Assembly (NCBI GenBank): GCA_009767595.1
Contig: VSDK01011249.1
Span: forward strand, 21,662 to 85,661
Source: Symbiodinium kawagutii
Lineage: Eukaryota > Sar > Dinophyceae > Suessiales > Symbiodiniaceae
Length of the DNA: 64,000 nucleotides
Direction: 5' to 3'
Made by a program: the position numbers and the translations under genes. Under the pieces are notes generated by a model. It was not told the origin of the DNA and did no database searches. It saw only the letters and a list, made by a program, of their open reading frames with translations. This document shows positions 33,909-43,699 of the stretch, piece after piece. Positions within the stretch are counted from its first letter, which is position 1. Each line of letters begins with the position of its first letter.

Positions 33909-36104
33909 CCATAAGTTGTAATGCTCGCACCTGCTGACCCACTCGAAGCAGGGTGTGCTCCCTGAGCAACTTCCGTTGCAAGTGGCCCATGGCACCACTC
34001 CACAACTCCAAAGTGGCCTTGCGGCGTCGAAGCCAAGGGAACTTGCTTCAGAAGCAAGCCCATAGCTAGATTGAGAACTGAAGGGCTATTAGGTGCTGAT
34101 TGGCACTATAAGGGACTATGATTTACTATACTTGTATACTCTCTCTCTCTCTCTTCTTTGCCATCTCTGGGAGGTCCGCAGGGATACTCCTCTTCAAGTT
34201 TACAGAACTAGTATTAGGGCTACATGGTCGTTCAATGGCATGATAGGGAAAAGGGAAAGCATGAAGGTTCACAAGGGAAAAGGAAAAGACTGAAACGACT
34301 GCCCAGCTGCCAATTTGGCTTGATACCTGAGCACTTGATCCGCAAAGCCTCCTGTGACTGCAAGCACCGAACCCAAAAGCAGCTCTTTGGCTATGGCACT
34401 GGGGTTTTGCGACACCAAGGCGGCCAAACCGCCAGAGAGACTCTGACAGAATCGCCAGTAGAGGTTGGTTCGGGCGTGCAGCAGCAGTAACATCAATGCC
34501 ACCTGCATACTAACAATGTCTAACAAGCAAGAAAGCAATTACGTTACGTAATTGCACAAAAAAATGAGAATGATGTAGAAAGATGCAGGGGGAAAAAAAA
34601 CCAACACAATCTGTGAACCTAAGCTTAAATGCAACATCTTCTGGCCTTCTGCAGAATGCTTTTGCGTCGCCCAGAGGTCAACAAGCCCAGCTGCAGGGTC
34701 GCCCACAGCCGTGCTGGCGCACTCCTCCAGCGCGACTTGACCGACTTCGTCGTGCGCTGTGTAACTTGGTGCAGCTGGTGCGTCTGAAACGGTGACACGT
34801 CAGAAATCTCCCTGGCCTTCGGAGTCTTCGACCCATGATGTCCATGGTGTCCATGGTTCCCGTGGTTCCCATGGTGCCCGTGGTGCCCATGCACCTCTAA
34901 AGCATCAAGCCTTGCATAAAGTTGCTTCACTCGACTGGTCGCAGGAGCCATGCTCATCAGCAGAGTCCGGGAGGAAAGGAAAGCGTTCCACGCGGAACAC
35001 ACCGTAAAGAAATTCTGAACATGAAGCAAATGCTGCCCCACTACACGTGCTCTGCAGTCAAAGCTGTCCCCAGATTTCAGAGATCTGGATCCAACTGCTG
35101 CAAAAGCAAATGCAACAAGTTCAAGTAAACTTGCAGCCTGGGTAGAATGTAAAAAAAGCCATTCGGTCATCTCCACTGGGAACATCAGGCCATAAAGCTT
35201 CCTGGTGATGGTGGACAAATCCCGCAGAGCTTTTTGGAGCAGATCCAACTCAAACGCTTCCCCGTGCATCATCAGCACAGTGTCTGCTCGCTGCTCCAGC
35301 CTTGTGAAGTGCTGCTTCAATCGCGCTTCAAAATGCTGAAAGGAGGTCTGCACAGCCTTGCCATCAGCTGGATGAGTCCCCAAGACCACCTTCACGGCCA
35401 GCAGAAAGGCAGCTGGTGGAAATATAGCGCTCCCCAGGGCCTTGTTGTGAAGGATGGCCCATCCAGCAAAGACGGTTGTCTTCACGAAAGCCTGACCGGG
35501 CACGGCCCAGAAACTCAGAGAAGCCCTCGAGGCGTGGAAGACTGCCGCAACAGATGCTTTAAAAAAGTAAGCAGCAAGGGTGTTAAAAGAGCAACGAGGG
35601 CTCAAAACTCGGCCAATAGAATGAAGATGAATGAAGGAAATGGAATGAAACTCCATAAAATACCCATCAATCTAGCTCTCGTGTTGTGTTTCTACCCTTT
35701 GGGTCAGAGCTGCCCTGCCTCAATGAGTGCCACCGCTACTTCAGATGTTGCACGTGCCATGTCATAGACATCGCGGCAAATGTGAAGGTCTGCCTCAGAA
35801 ATCATAGCATCTTTTGCCTCTTGATTCAGACGATGAAAGTTTTGCTTCTGGAACAGCAGCCGGTGGATTTTGCGAGCGATGTTCTGTGTCCACTTGATGG
35901 TCACACGCTGCTGGAGGCAACCAGTGAGAAAAATGCTCACACCATGAAGTAACACCAGCAACGGATATCTCAGAGCTGCCCGATTCCATCGTGGTGAACC
36001 ACTACGCTGCCAAGCGAACAGCACGGCAAATTGGGAAGATTTCCGCAGGAGCAAGACGCTACCGCCAAGCCATAACAGCGCAACTCCGGCAAGTTCAGTG
36101 ACAC
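30012..36104 (-). CDS. ABCD-like transporter: two TM halves, one degenerate ATPase domain with RRM-like insertion
   Basis: Six minus-strand exons form one transporter. TMD1 is on 36104-35725 and 35556-34650, TMD2 on 34510-34327, 34045-33931 and 31772-30993, and the nucleotide-binding domain (NBD) on 30887-30012, ending in TAA. The order of TM segments and the loop helices ('SFQHFEARLKQHFTRLEQRA', 'FLSSRTLLMSMAPATSRV') match ABC subfamily D, which carries acyl-CoAs across the peroxisomal membrane. Only about 70 residues, His/Gly-rich, separate TMD1 from TMD2, so the usual first NBD is absent. The one NBD lacks all canonical catalytic residues and contains an RRM-like fold. It may be a regulatory or non-transporting relative; substrate unknown. 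N-terminal exons are not certain (37.4 kb is a candidate). Confidence 0.7.
30378..30593 (-). other. RRM-like domain inside the ABC NBD
   Basis: About 72 residues with the beta-alpha-beta-beta-alpha-beta pattern of an RNA recognition motif. It lies between the Pro-loop block and the ABC signature, where ABCD proteins have only a short helical linker. The RNP1 aromatic positions are poorly kept, so RNA binding is not assured. Confidence 0.6.
30993..31772 (-). CDS. ABCD-like exon: TMD2 helices 3-6
   Basis: Acceptor 'CCATTTTTCAG', donor 'GATCAG|GTAGGA'. It reads 'EPMHRLAEIQYLFEGLGS' (matching 'NPDqri..DV..f'), two hydrophobic segments including 'LLAAAQLVFLAPALV', then the loop 'RSPADKDLEDQFELLIEGDM'. 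The region after 'LELVMAVEARKP' is a Ser/Pro/Glu-rich linker toward the NBD. Confidence 0.6.
32090..32500. repeat. Imperfect GAT/GGT trinucleotide region
   Basis: Irregular GATGAT, GGTGAT and GCTGGT units forming the left, more diverged flank of the minisatellite. Confidence 0.9.
32503..33870. repeat. 33-bp minisatellite, about 41 near-identical copies
   Basis: Higher-order unit of 18 bp (GATGATGATGATGCTGGT) plus 15 bp (GATGATGATGCTGGT). Every copy I read is identical in structure. The period is a multiple of three and lacks stops, so long frames open on both strands (DDDAG, MMMLV, SSSPA, HHHQ, IIITS). They are by-products of the repeat. Confidence 0.97.
33866..33909. repeat. (GAT)n tract ending the minisatellite
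   Basis: A pure GAT run that closes the repeat block, 20 bases from the next ABCD-like exon. Confidence 0.9.
33931..34045 (-). CDS. ABCD-like exon: 'TLELWSGAMGHLQRKLL'
   Basis: Short exon with acceptor 'CTTCTGAAG' and donor 'GTCAGCAG|GTGCGAG'. It reads 'FPWLRRRKATLELWSGAM' then 'GHLQRKLLREHTLLRV', matching the ABCD 'La..wR..LT..l...YL....yy.v' segment. It joins in phase to the preceding exon (CTCAG|GTATC donor). The 2.2-kb intron that follows contains the minisatellite. Confidence 0.6.
34327..34510 (-). CDS. ABCD-like exon: first TM of TMD2
   Basis: Reads 'VALMLLLLHARTNLYWRF' then 'LVSQNPSAIAKELLL' and 'FADQVL', matching 'LLlRT.lS...a.lDG.lv..lV..d...F...l' of ABCD proteins. Donor CTCAG|GTATC. 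The 5' limit is uncertain among three AGs (34505-34518). Confidence 0.6.
34535..34555. repeat. Perfect palindrome, 10-bp arms
   Basis: GCAATTACGT-T-ACGTAATTGC, just upstream (minus-strand sense) of the first TMD2 exon. Confidence 0.85.
34650..35556 (-). CDS. ABCD-like exon: TMD1 core and inter-half linker
   Basis: After acceptor 'CTTTTTTAAAG' it reads 'SLSFWAVPGQAFVKTTVF', 'QTSFQHFEARLKQHFTRLEQ' (coupling-helix region), 'FPVEMTEWLFLHSTQAASLL' and 'SRVKQLYARLDALE'. It then enters a His/Gly-rich run and 'SRWRSAPARLWATLQLG', the lead-in to TMD2. No Walker motifs occur. The 3' limit is uncertain. Confidence 0.6.
35725..36104 (-). CDS. ABCD-like exon: TMD1 first two TM helices
   Basis: After 'TTCCACCTCAG' it reads 'GVTELAGVALLWLGGSVLLL', 'YPLLVLLHGVSIFLTGCL', 'QNIARKIHRLLFQKQNFHRL' and 'EADLHICRDVYDMA', matching the ABCD TM1-TM3 pattern. 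The donor may be GAG|GCAGGG. Confidence 0.6.
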
Positions 36105-36189
36105 CTGAGGTGGAAGCAATGATCTTTGGCAAAATGCGCACACATATACATGTTTCAGGTATAGATGTGTATATTTATATATACATAGA

Positions 36190-36233
36190 TATACAAATAA
36201 ATAAACCATAAATAAACAAATAAATTAAATACA

Positions 36234-36288
<55 letters not shown>

Positions 36289-36360
36289 GTGAATGACTAA
36301 GTAAATAAATGAAAAAATAGATAAATAAATGAATAAATAAATACATAAATAAATACATGT
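36190..36360. repeat. (AAAT)n microsatellite
   Basis: About 170 bp of AAAT/ATAA tetranucleotide repeat, upstream of the first TMD1 exon. The 'LFIY' frames on the minus strand are artefacts. Confidence 0.95.
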
Positions 36361-37185
36361 ATACATTTAATTTATATATATATATATAATATTAAATATA
36401 TATTTACACAAGCTTGTCAGAGGTTTGCACATGCAAATAAATAAATGTGCGCATTTAGGTCCCTTTGCCTGCACAAACCTACAATTATCCTGGAGTAGGA
36501 TAAAGTAATGCTTTGTTGGCTTTTCAGAAATTGCATGTCTCTCAACTGCAAACGAATGCGAAAAAGTAAAAGCAGGATTTGGGCCATGGCCTCTGACCAA
36601 ATGCTGGGAGTTTTTCCGACCGTGCGATTACTATTTTCCACTTGGACAAAACATGCGTAAAAGGCATGTATGTGCACATGATATGTGAACGCATGCCAAT
36701 ACATAGCCCCAACAACCAAATACGTGTGCACTGCCGCCTGAATCGCCGCTTCGTCGTCCCAACAGCAACTCCAGAGTGGAGGGTTGCGGTGCACGGCGGC
36801 TTGCCGGCATCCCTGGTGCGACACGAGGGAAGTCGGATATGAACAACACAAGCCATCCCTGGTCCCAAGATCTCAAGGGAAGGCCTGGACCACACACCCG
36901 TACTTTGTGCCGAAAGCAGCAGAGAAATGTTGACATTTCTGACGGCAGAAGGCTCAACTCACGAGGAAATGGACGGCAGTGTGCCCCGTCGTAGTGAACA
37001 ACTGGAGAATTCTGAGTTCTCAGCTTTTAGATCGCTCGCCTTCCCCTTACATCTATTGACTAGAACCTAGACATTCTACCAATCAGGTCCAATTTCTGGA
37101 ATCTAGAAATTCTACGAAATTCTAATCATGAACAATTATGAATTATGATGAATTGTGGACGGTTCTGGGTCAGTTAAAGCACTTA

Positions 37186-37435
37186 CTGTAGCACATCTTG
37201 GCACTTGGCCCTTCCGGGCAAGCTCAACATCTCCGAGCGGCACATCCACAGCCATGCGTGCGAGCTTTTGATCTGAGACGGGCTTGCCGCTGCACGATGC
37301 TCGAAGTTTCAGCAGCGCCAAAACGGCCGTGGGAACACGAGCTTCAACCAACTTGCCAGAAACCTTGTCCCGATACTTCACGATATCGGCCTTGGAAAAG
37401 TTTCGCAAAGAGACGGCCGACCCCTGTCTCATCAT
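37186..37435 (-). CDS. Possible first exon, unknown (candidate N-terminus of the ABCD-like gene)
   Basis: From ATG it reads 'MMRQGSAVSLRNFSKADIVK', 'LVEARVPTAVLALLKLRA' and 'MAVDVPLGDVELARKGQ', with GC-rich third positions, and ends at a good donor (ACA|GTAAGTGC). It lies upstream of TMD1 on the same strand. The 13 bases before the ATG include TTTGGCTC, shared with the 3' part of the dinoflagellate spliced leader. No family recognised. Confidence 0.45.
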
Positions 37436-37439
37436 CGCG

Positions 37440-39140
37440 AGCCAAATTTGGTGATCAAAATGTACTCTTCATGTTTCTGCAGCACTATCCCACCTCATCT
37501 TTCCTGGGCCCTGGTACCCATCCAACAATCTCATCTCATGTCATGACAGTTCACCATCCTAGGCTCTTAAACCACCCTCACTGGCCATTGTGGCATCCCA
37601 TCTCCGGCCTGGATCGCCTTGGAATGACTCAAGGTCTTCTCAATTCTCTGTCGCGTCAATCGCTGCTCGCCGTCCCCTTTCACCGACGTCACAGGTCGGC
37701 GTTCCAGACGCGTAGGTGTTTCGGGTTCGCGCACCGCCTAGCGAGACAGCTGCCTCAACATGTAGCATTCAACTGCTTTAAGCCACGCACAATGTTTCAT
37801 AAGCCAATGATGACCATCCAAAATCCTACCCACGACTGTGGTTCTCACTCTCACCCCTCAAAGGGACGCGTTGCCTTGCCCTCCGGCATGATACCGGTGC
37901 TCAAAGCGACCCGCAATTCTTCTTCCAAAGTGTCCTCATTACAACAGCAAAATACATTTTGAGAGAGGGGGAGAAACCGCTCGATTTATCCAACTGGTCA
38001 GATTTGCCGAACAACTGCGAGACACCCATTAGCTGGAAGAGGAACCCATAGCAGCTTGGGAGGCTTGAAGGGTTACAACCCCCTCGCTTGATCTGCGGGC
38101 CAACGTTTTTCTTTAGTTGGTACAAGTTCTGAACCCCGCAAATGTCCCGTCAAAATATGGAAGCTCCTTTGGGGAGCGGAGTCTCTTGCCATGATAAGCC
38201 AATCTCGGGTTCCAATGTCGGAGAAACACTCGAGCAGCTGGGCGCCTTTACCTTCTCGATGATCCATCCAGGCAAGATCTCACTCAGTTGTTTGTTTCCC
38301 GACACCCAGATGGGGGCAGACGTTGCACCCCGAATAACCAAGACCCGTGGTGGCTGTTTCCCCAAAAAGGGGTGTTTGTTGGTAGAAAATCATCAGGAGA
38401 AAGCAACCATGTAAGCACAGCAATGTTCCTTGCTGCTGAGCCTCTCCAAAACCCAACTGGCAACTTTGGGCTTGCGCCCGCATGGCGGTTGGGTTGCCAG
38501 AAAAATGTCGTGTTGGATCATGTTGGCTTCAAGAAAATGCCGAGCAGCTTCCAGGGGAATCATGACCCGAAAATTCAGAGTCTCCTGTAGTTGTCAACCA
38601 ACAAGGTAATGGGAGATCATGGCAGATCCAATCAGATCCATATTAATAAACCCTAGTAAATCACAAGCAATTTACGGTTTTGCAGGCTACTGGTGATTTA
38701 TTGATGTGGACCTCCCATTTTCTTGTTTGCTGCACATTTGATGGATTGAAAACCATCCCCCCCTTGGGAATTCGAACTGTGATTGAAATCACCGATCAAA
38801 ATAGGAGTCTGGATCATCCCTTCTGAACCCTTCTTGTCATCTCAGGCTTCATTGCTGATGAGCATTTTACCCATGGTTACTGGAGATGACACGTCACTGA
38901 ACATCTTGACACTATCATTTCAAAAATTGTCAAACCACCATCAATCATCATTCACCATCAATAACCATCAGTCGCCATGAATCATCCAATAAGCGCGAAC
39001 CATAAACTGTAAGGCAATCCTCCAACCATCCTCCAACCATCCTCCAACCATCCTCCAACCATCCTCCAATCTCTATTCACCAGCCTTAGTTCTAGCCATC
39101 AACCCACCACTCCCCAGCCACCCGCATCGGCCCGGCCACC
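37440..39140. other. Stretch without a supported gene
   Basis: I see no exon with both motif and splice support here. It ends in a 12-bp tandem repeat (39016-39070). Confidence 0.4.
39016..39070. repeat. 12-bp tandem repeat CATCCTCCAACC
   Basis: Four to five copies in a row. Confidence 0.9.
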
Positions 39141-39147
39141 AACCCTT

Positions 39148-39332
39148 CGCCCAGGCTCCGACATTTCGCGGCCCCGGAAGTTCCGCAGCACCGACAGCAC
39201 CTGCTCCACGTTTTGCTCGCCCTCGCTCCAGCTCAGGGGCGTGCTGAGGCGACGGAACTTCCCGGGACGCTCCTCACCAGGCGGCCAGGGGGGGCCGTGG
39301 CGGTGCGATGTTTGGACGGTGGAAATGTTGAA
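39148..39332 (-). CDS. GC-rich coding-like exon, unknown gene
   Basis: The minus strand reads 'RHGPPWPPGEERPGKFRRL', 'STPLSWSEGEQNVEQVL' and 'SVLRNFRGREMSEPG' with strongly GC-biased third positions. It has no internal stop and a G|GTTGG donor. It may belong to the same gene as the exons at 40.4 and 40.9 kb. Confidence 0.45.
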
Positions 39333-39839
39333 CTTTGGGTGTTGTTGGATGAGTTTGGTGAGTGATGATGACTACATAGTGGTGAATGGTGATTAGGGTG
39401 GCGGATAGCGGCTAACTATGCAGGGCTATCAACGATCAGCAACTCTCAGATGGCTCAGGATGGCTTGTATCGGAGATTCACTACAAGTGGACTGAACAAT
39501 CGCAATTTTCACTGGATCGGTTGATTGAAAAACCTGCGTTCGGAACCCTGGGTTTTTACCATCAACCAGGGGCTACATTAGATCATTTCTATTCATTTCA
39601 TTACATTTCTGGGGAAAACACCGCTGATTTTTCGGCAGTCGTCACATGAACCGAAGAAATGGCTGAAGATGGCGGCTTCAGCACCTGAGAAGTGGTGAAA
39701 CCTGACAGCCTATCGTAGGGCATGGCACCACCATGGACGCCAAGCCGCCTCGGCACGCGAAGGCGCCGAGAGGCACTCGTTCTCCACCACTTCAGGGGTT
39801 CCTGTGGACCTTCGAAGCGCTTGCTGCAACCCGCTGAGA

Positions 39840-40015
39840 TCCAATCACCAACAGACAGTGGTGGTTAATGCATGGCTGATTTGATGGTTAATTGATGGTG
39901 GTTTATGGTTGGTTCATGGTTTATGGTTGATTAGTGGTGGTTTACGCTTGGTTGATGGTGGGTGAATATCTGATTCATGGTTGACAATGGCTAATGGTGG
40001 TTAGATCCTGGTTTC
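39840..40015. repeat. Degenerate TGGTTGATGG-type repeat
   Basis: Many imperfect TGATGGTT and TGGTTGA words in about 175 bp. Similar but sparser text occurs at 14.5-14.7 kb. Confidence 0.6.
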
Positions 40016-40372
40016 GGTGGGGGCACCAGCACCGCAAAAAGTCAACATAAGTCAACTACGGCACCTGTGCTGGCACGCGCGGGCAATGTCATTCTGCAGA
40101 TCGGTGAATGCCTTTCAAGGCAGTGGGGTCTTGGCTGGGTTCAGTGGTGATTACCCACCAGGCTGATGCCGATAGCCTTTGAATGACTTATGTCCAAATG
40201 CATCTGCGGCACACGTGACATGCTATTATCTATTCTGAGCCATGATCATTCGTCATCAGGATCATTCCTCATCAGGATCCATCAAGTAATTCCATGCCAA
40301 AATCTTTCACAGAATGGGCCCCACCCCGGCAAAGAGTCCTGATCGGGAGATCTTGGGAGGACACTTAGCTAC

Positions 40373-40474
40373 CATGAGGAGCTGACAATCAACTTCCAGC
40401 ATTGCCATTGCCTGTATGCGGCTTTCCTTGAAGCCCGCTGCATTCAGCGCAGCCCGCACTTCTTGCATCTCTGC
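40373..40474 (-). CDS. Exon of unknown minus-strand gene
   Basis: A 102-nt phase-0 exon between 'TACCTTAG' and 'CTCATG|GTAGC'. It reads 'AEMQEVRAALNAAGFKESR' then 'IQAMAMLEVDCQLLM'. It follows in phase from the exon at 40829-40958. Confidence 0.5.
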
Positions 40475-40828
40475 CTAAGGTACTCAAAGGATCTCAAAGT
40501 TGGGCTAAAAATCTGCGAGAAGAAGGACTACTGACCTCCAAATGCAGGGACCTCCGAAGAACCAAAACATATGGAGTGATGGCTAAGTGAGTCTAACCCT
40601 TCGAGAATTCAGAGAGGTGCAAGCCAAGGTGCTGGTGCAAGATTTGCCAAACAATTGCAGGAACGCACTCCACATTGAGCAAGTACCATCTGGCACCGGC
40701 GCTCAGGTGGGGCCGCTACCACCCCAGCCAGGTCACTAATTCTGGTCATGCATAACAAGCTATCCAGCACCGCCACAGATGTCCTTCCCAGTGGACAGCT
40801 TTTGAACCAACCGCAATCAACCCCTCAC

Positions 40829-40958
40829 CTTGCCATGCCCCGCCTGTATTTGGACCAGCCCGGCGGAACGTAGAGCCGACTGCAGCTTAGTTGACAGGAG
40901 CTTTGTGAAACTTGTGGCCGTGTCCTTCTCGCAGTCGGACTCCTCCTCCTTGGCAATG
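40829..40958 (-). CDS. Exon of unknown minus-strand gene
   Basis: Between 'CCCTTCAG' and 'GGCAAG|GTGAGG'. It reads 'IAKEEESDCEKDTATSFT', 'KLLSTKLQSALRSAGLV' and 'QIQAGHGK'. It joins in phase 0 to the next exon. Confidence 0.5.
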
Positions 40959-41176
40959 CTGAAGGGTGAGTAGCACTGCCCAAAACTCAGCACCAAGCAT
41001 CAGCAATGACAACTACATGGTATGATTCAGCAAAGTGATACTAGTGTGAGCAAGGCCAAGGGCCAACAGTGGTAATTCATAGTAATTCCACCCCAAAAGG
41101 TTGAGTCGACATGGAAATGATGACACAGGGAGAAATGGAAAAGCCTTTAATTTGAATGTGTATGATGCGTACGTCG

Positions 41177-41249
41177 NNNNNNNNNNNNNNNNNNNNNNNN
41201 NNNNNNNNNNNNNNNNNNNNNNNNNNNNNNNNNNNNNNNNNNNNNNNNN
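41177..41249. other. Assembly gap (73 N)
   Basis: A run of N. Open frames that cross it are not interpretable. Confidence 1.
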
Positions 41250-41743
41250 CGTGTAGCAAAGTTCCACAAGATGGAACTATCGGCACTTGAAAAAGATAAC
41301 GTTCCCAAGGAGAGCCTAAAGGTTGAATTGGATGGCAACAGCCTGGCAGTACCACCCACCAACCAAGCCAGCTCAGCCAGTTCTGCCAACCATGACCACA
41401 TCTCGATGCTTCAGCTGCTTAGCCAAGTGGCGCTGGCTACGCTACACAGCTGTCGCAAGGCACAGGTATGGCCAGGGCCAAAGCCCACAGCCCTGAGCCG
41501 TTCGCAGGTTTCCTTCAGCTCCTCGCCATTCAGTTTCCCCAAGCCTCAGTCCATGCCTTGTGCCACGCCATGTTGGAAGAGCACACAGCTGATGGCAGAC
41601 GTGCAGTCGGAAAAATCACGTCACGATTCAAGAGGCAAAAAAAAAAACATCGCGTCCAGGTAGATACCGTTTTCGGGTCCTTTCGCGGACGATGTTGATT
41701 CATATCCAGTCCCCCATCCCTGCAGGCCAAATCACAACTGAAG
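41250..41743 (+). CDS. Plus-strand gene fragment with 18-nt microexon, unknown
   Basis: Three phase-0 exons. The first (41250-41465) includes 'MELSALEKDNVPKESLKVEL' and 'ISMLQLLSQVALATLHSCRK' and ends CACAG|GTATGG. The second (41519-41659) starts after CCTTCAG with 'LLAIQFPQASVHALCHAML' and ends GTCCAG|GTAGAT. The third is the microexon 41726-41743 (AKSQLK), flanked by CCCTGCAG and AAG|GTGAGA. Start and end are missing: the gap hides the 5' side and no later exon is recognised. One of few plus-strand signals. Confidence 0.5.
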
Positions 41744-41749
41744 GTGAGA

Positions 41750-43515
41750 ATGCCCAGATGTTCCAAGACAGCTTGTAGGCTTGACAGACCAGCATCTGCC
41801 AGCTGTTTTACCAACTTCTGAGACATGACCTCGGGCTGTGTTCCCCTGCGTGCTTTGGACAAGGATCACGGGAATTCCAACGGCGACCACAACGACAATG
41901 CGGATGATGTTGGAAAACAACATGAGATGGTGACCGGCTCACAAGCTTAAGAAAATTGCGGCATCTAGCTCAGAATGGCTTTAAAACATGTAAGAAGACA
42001 AAGTCATGTAAGATCCGATGGTGCAATAGAAAATACGTTGAAATGACCGGTATCCTATCCATTCCTGTCCCATGGCATAAGGTTTTCAATGTTTTCCACG
42101 GTTGCATAGCATGCCATGAGCATCCATGAGCTCCAATCGCCAGCTACAAAGCCCGTGTCGCCAGCTCAAATCTTCGGTCTTAGCTTCGAACTGCGTCCGC
42201 CTCTGGCACCGCATCTTCCTCAGCACAGTGGGATCAAGCCATCGATGATCCTCTCATTGGCTCCCCATGGCTCCCCTTACATCGGGTTGAGCACCAGCAA
42301 TTCCCGTTGCTAACAAACAATCACTGCAACAGGTCTCGTGAAGTGAAGTTTTTTGAACGATCAGAACAAAGGTCCCGCACAGATTGATATGGAAGCGGCT
42401 TATCCCATGACACGTGCAGACTTTTTCCATCAACTGCATGGCCCAACAAGTTCCGGTCAAATCTCACAAATACAAGTTCCAAGGCCCTCGCATCATACCA
42501 CCATAGAATCACAGACCCGCCAATCTGCCACTTGATGATTCTGAACATGGCCAATGGATGCAAATCCTCAACTTGATGCTGAAGGATTCTCCCGGAGTCG
42601 AGCCAACCATCCGGAGATCGCCCTGTAGCTGCCAAGGCACGTCATGAACCATTTCCTGGGCGCTCTTCGGGCCCTAAATTGTCACTAAGAGGCTCCGCAC
42701 GGAGCTGAACCCAATGGCAGCAGAACGGCAGGAGAGCCCCTTGCACGCTTCCATACCAAGGCAACCCGGGCAACCCCCAACTGTTAGCTGCCAGTTACTT
42801 CTTTGGCTACTTCATTGGCTACTTCCGAATCTTCCAAGGGCTTCCAAGTTCCAATGTGTTCCATGCACTGCCACAACTTTCGAAAGTCTGTCTCGGCCTT
42901 CAAGGCATTTCAACACCTGGATGTCCTGTCACTGGCGCCTGCTGGACCTGTTGCACCAGCATTGATTGCAAGCTCAACCCCGGCACCTTGACCTCAGTGC
43001 CATCACAAGAGCTTGCGATGAGACTTGTTCAAGGTCCAAGATGGTCCAAGATGGTCCAAGATGGTCCAAGATGGCCCAAGATGGCCCAAGATGGACCAAG
43101 ATGGACCAGGATGGTCAAAGGTCAGGATTGGTCAAGGCATATCACTGCGAAGAGGAACGTCAGCTGGCAATCATGAACCAAGCCACGGATGGGAATGGAG
43201 TTTGCTGACACTCCAGTGGCGCATCTTCACCCAGGATTTCTCGAGCAACCTGGAAGGCAACAGCAGTGCAGGACTTCAAACTGCAGTCCCATCCCCCGAT
43301 GGAATCTCACTGAGCACCTCTGGACGATTCTTGCCGCAAGATTTGAAATACGTACAGTAGGTGGTACAATCAAGTGATTAACCACTCTCATTCACTCGCA
43401 AGCACTATTACTATAACCACTCACATCATCCACCATTATCCATTGCCCACCTTCATCAACCATAACATGCCATGGCCATACAAGGCATAGATATCAACCA
43501 CCACCACCAAGGGCC
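41750..43515. other. Stretch without a supported gene
   Basis: Weak open frames only. A 10-bp tandem repeat lies at 43030-43117. Confidence 0.4.
43030..43117. repeat. 10-bp tandem repeat AAGATGGTCC
   Basis: Eight to nine units, drifting left to right from AAGATGGTCC to AAGATGGCCC to AAGATGGACC. Confidence 0.9.
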
Positions 43516-43519
43516 CAAC

Positions 43520-43640
43520 CTTCAGCAACGCATCGGCCGTTGAGTTGGCCATGGCCACCCCATCGTCCTCCAAATCCGCTGCATTCACCGCGATGAAGAG
43601 ATCCTTTTCAGCGCGCACATCACGAATCACCATGGTAAGA
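43520..43640 (-). CDS. Coding-like exon, unknown
   Basis: The minus strand reads 'VIRDVRAEKDLFIAVNAADL' then 'EDDGVAMANSTADALLK' and ends CTGAAG|GTTGGG. GC-rich third positions. No family recognised. Confidence 0.4.
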
Positions 43641-43699
43641 TATGGTAAGATATGGGTGTTTCTCAAGCCATAGGGGTACCCCCAAATCATCCATTTGTA

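Larger units (their letters stand above)
31773..33930 (-). other. Intron of the ABCD-like gene, filled by GAT-type repeats
   Basis: A 2.16-kb intron bounded by CAG|GTGCGAG and TTTTTCAG. About 1.8 kb of it is GAT-rich repeat, including the 33-bp minisatellite. Confidence 0.6.

Noticed and set aside
32323-34063. Five overlapping frames of 515-567 codons (poly DDDAG, MMMLV, SSSPA, HHHQ, IIITS)
   Set aside because: They exist only because the 33-bp repeat has no stop codons; the region is an intron of the ABCD-like gene.
37198-37962. 254-codon plus-strand frame
   Set aside because: Its first third mirrors the minus-strand exon at 37186-37435 and the rest has no motif.
41013-41401. Frames crossing the N run
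   Set aside because: The sequence is unknown across 73 bases, so reading through it is meaningless.
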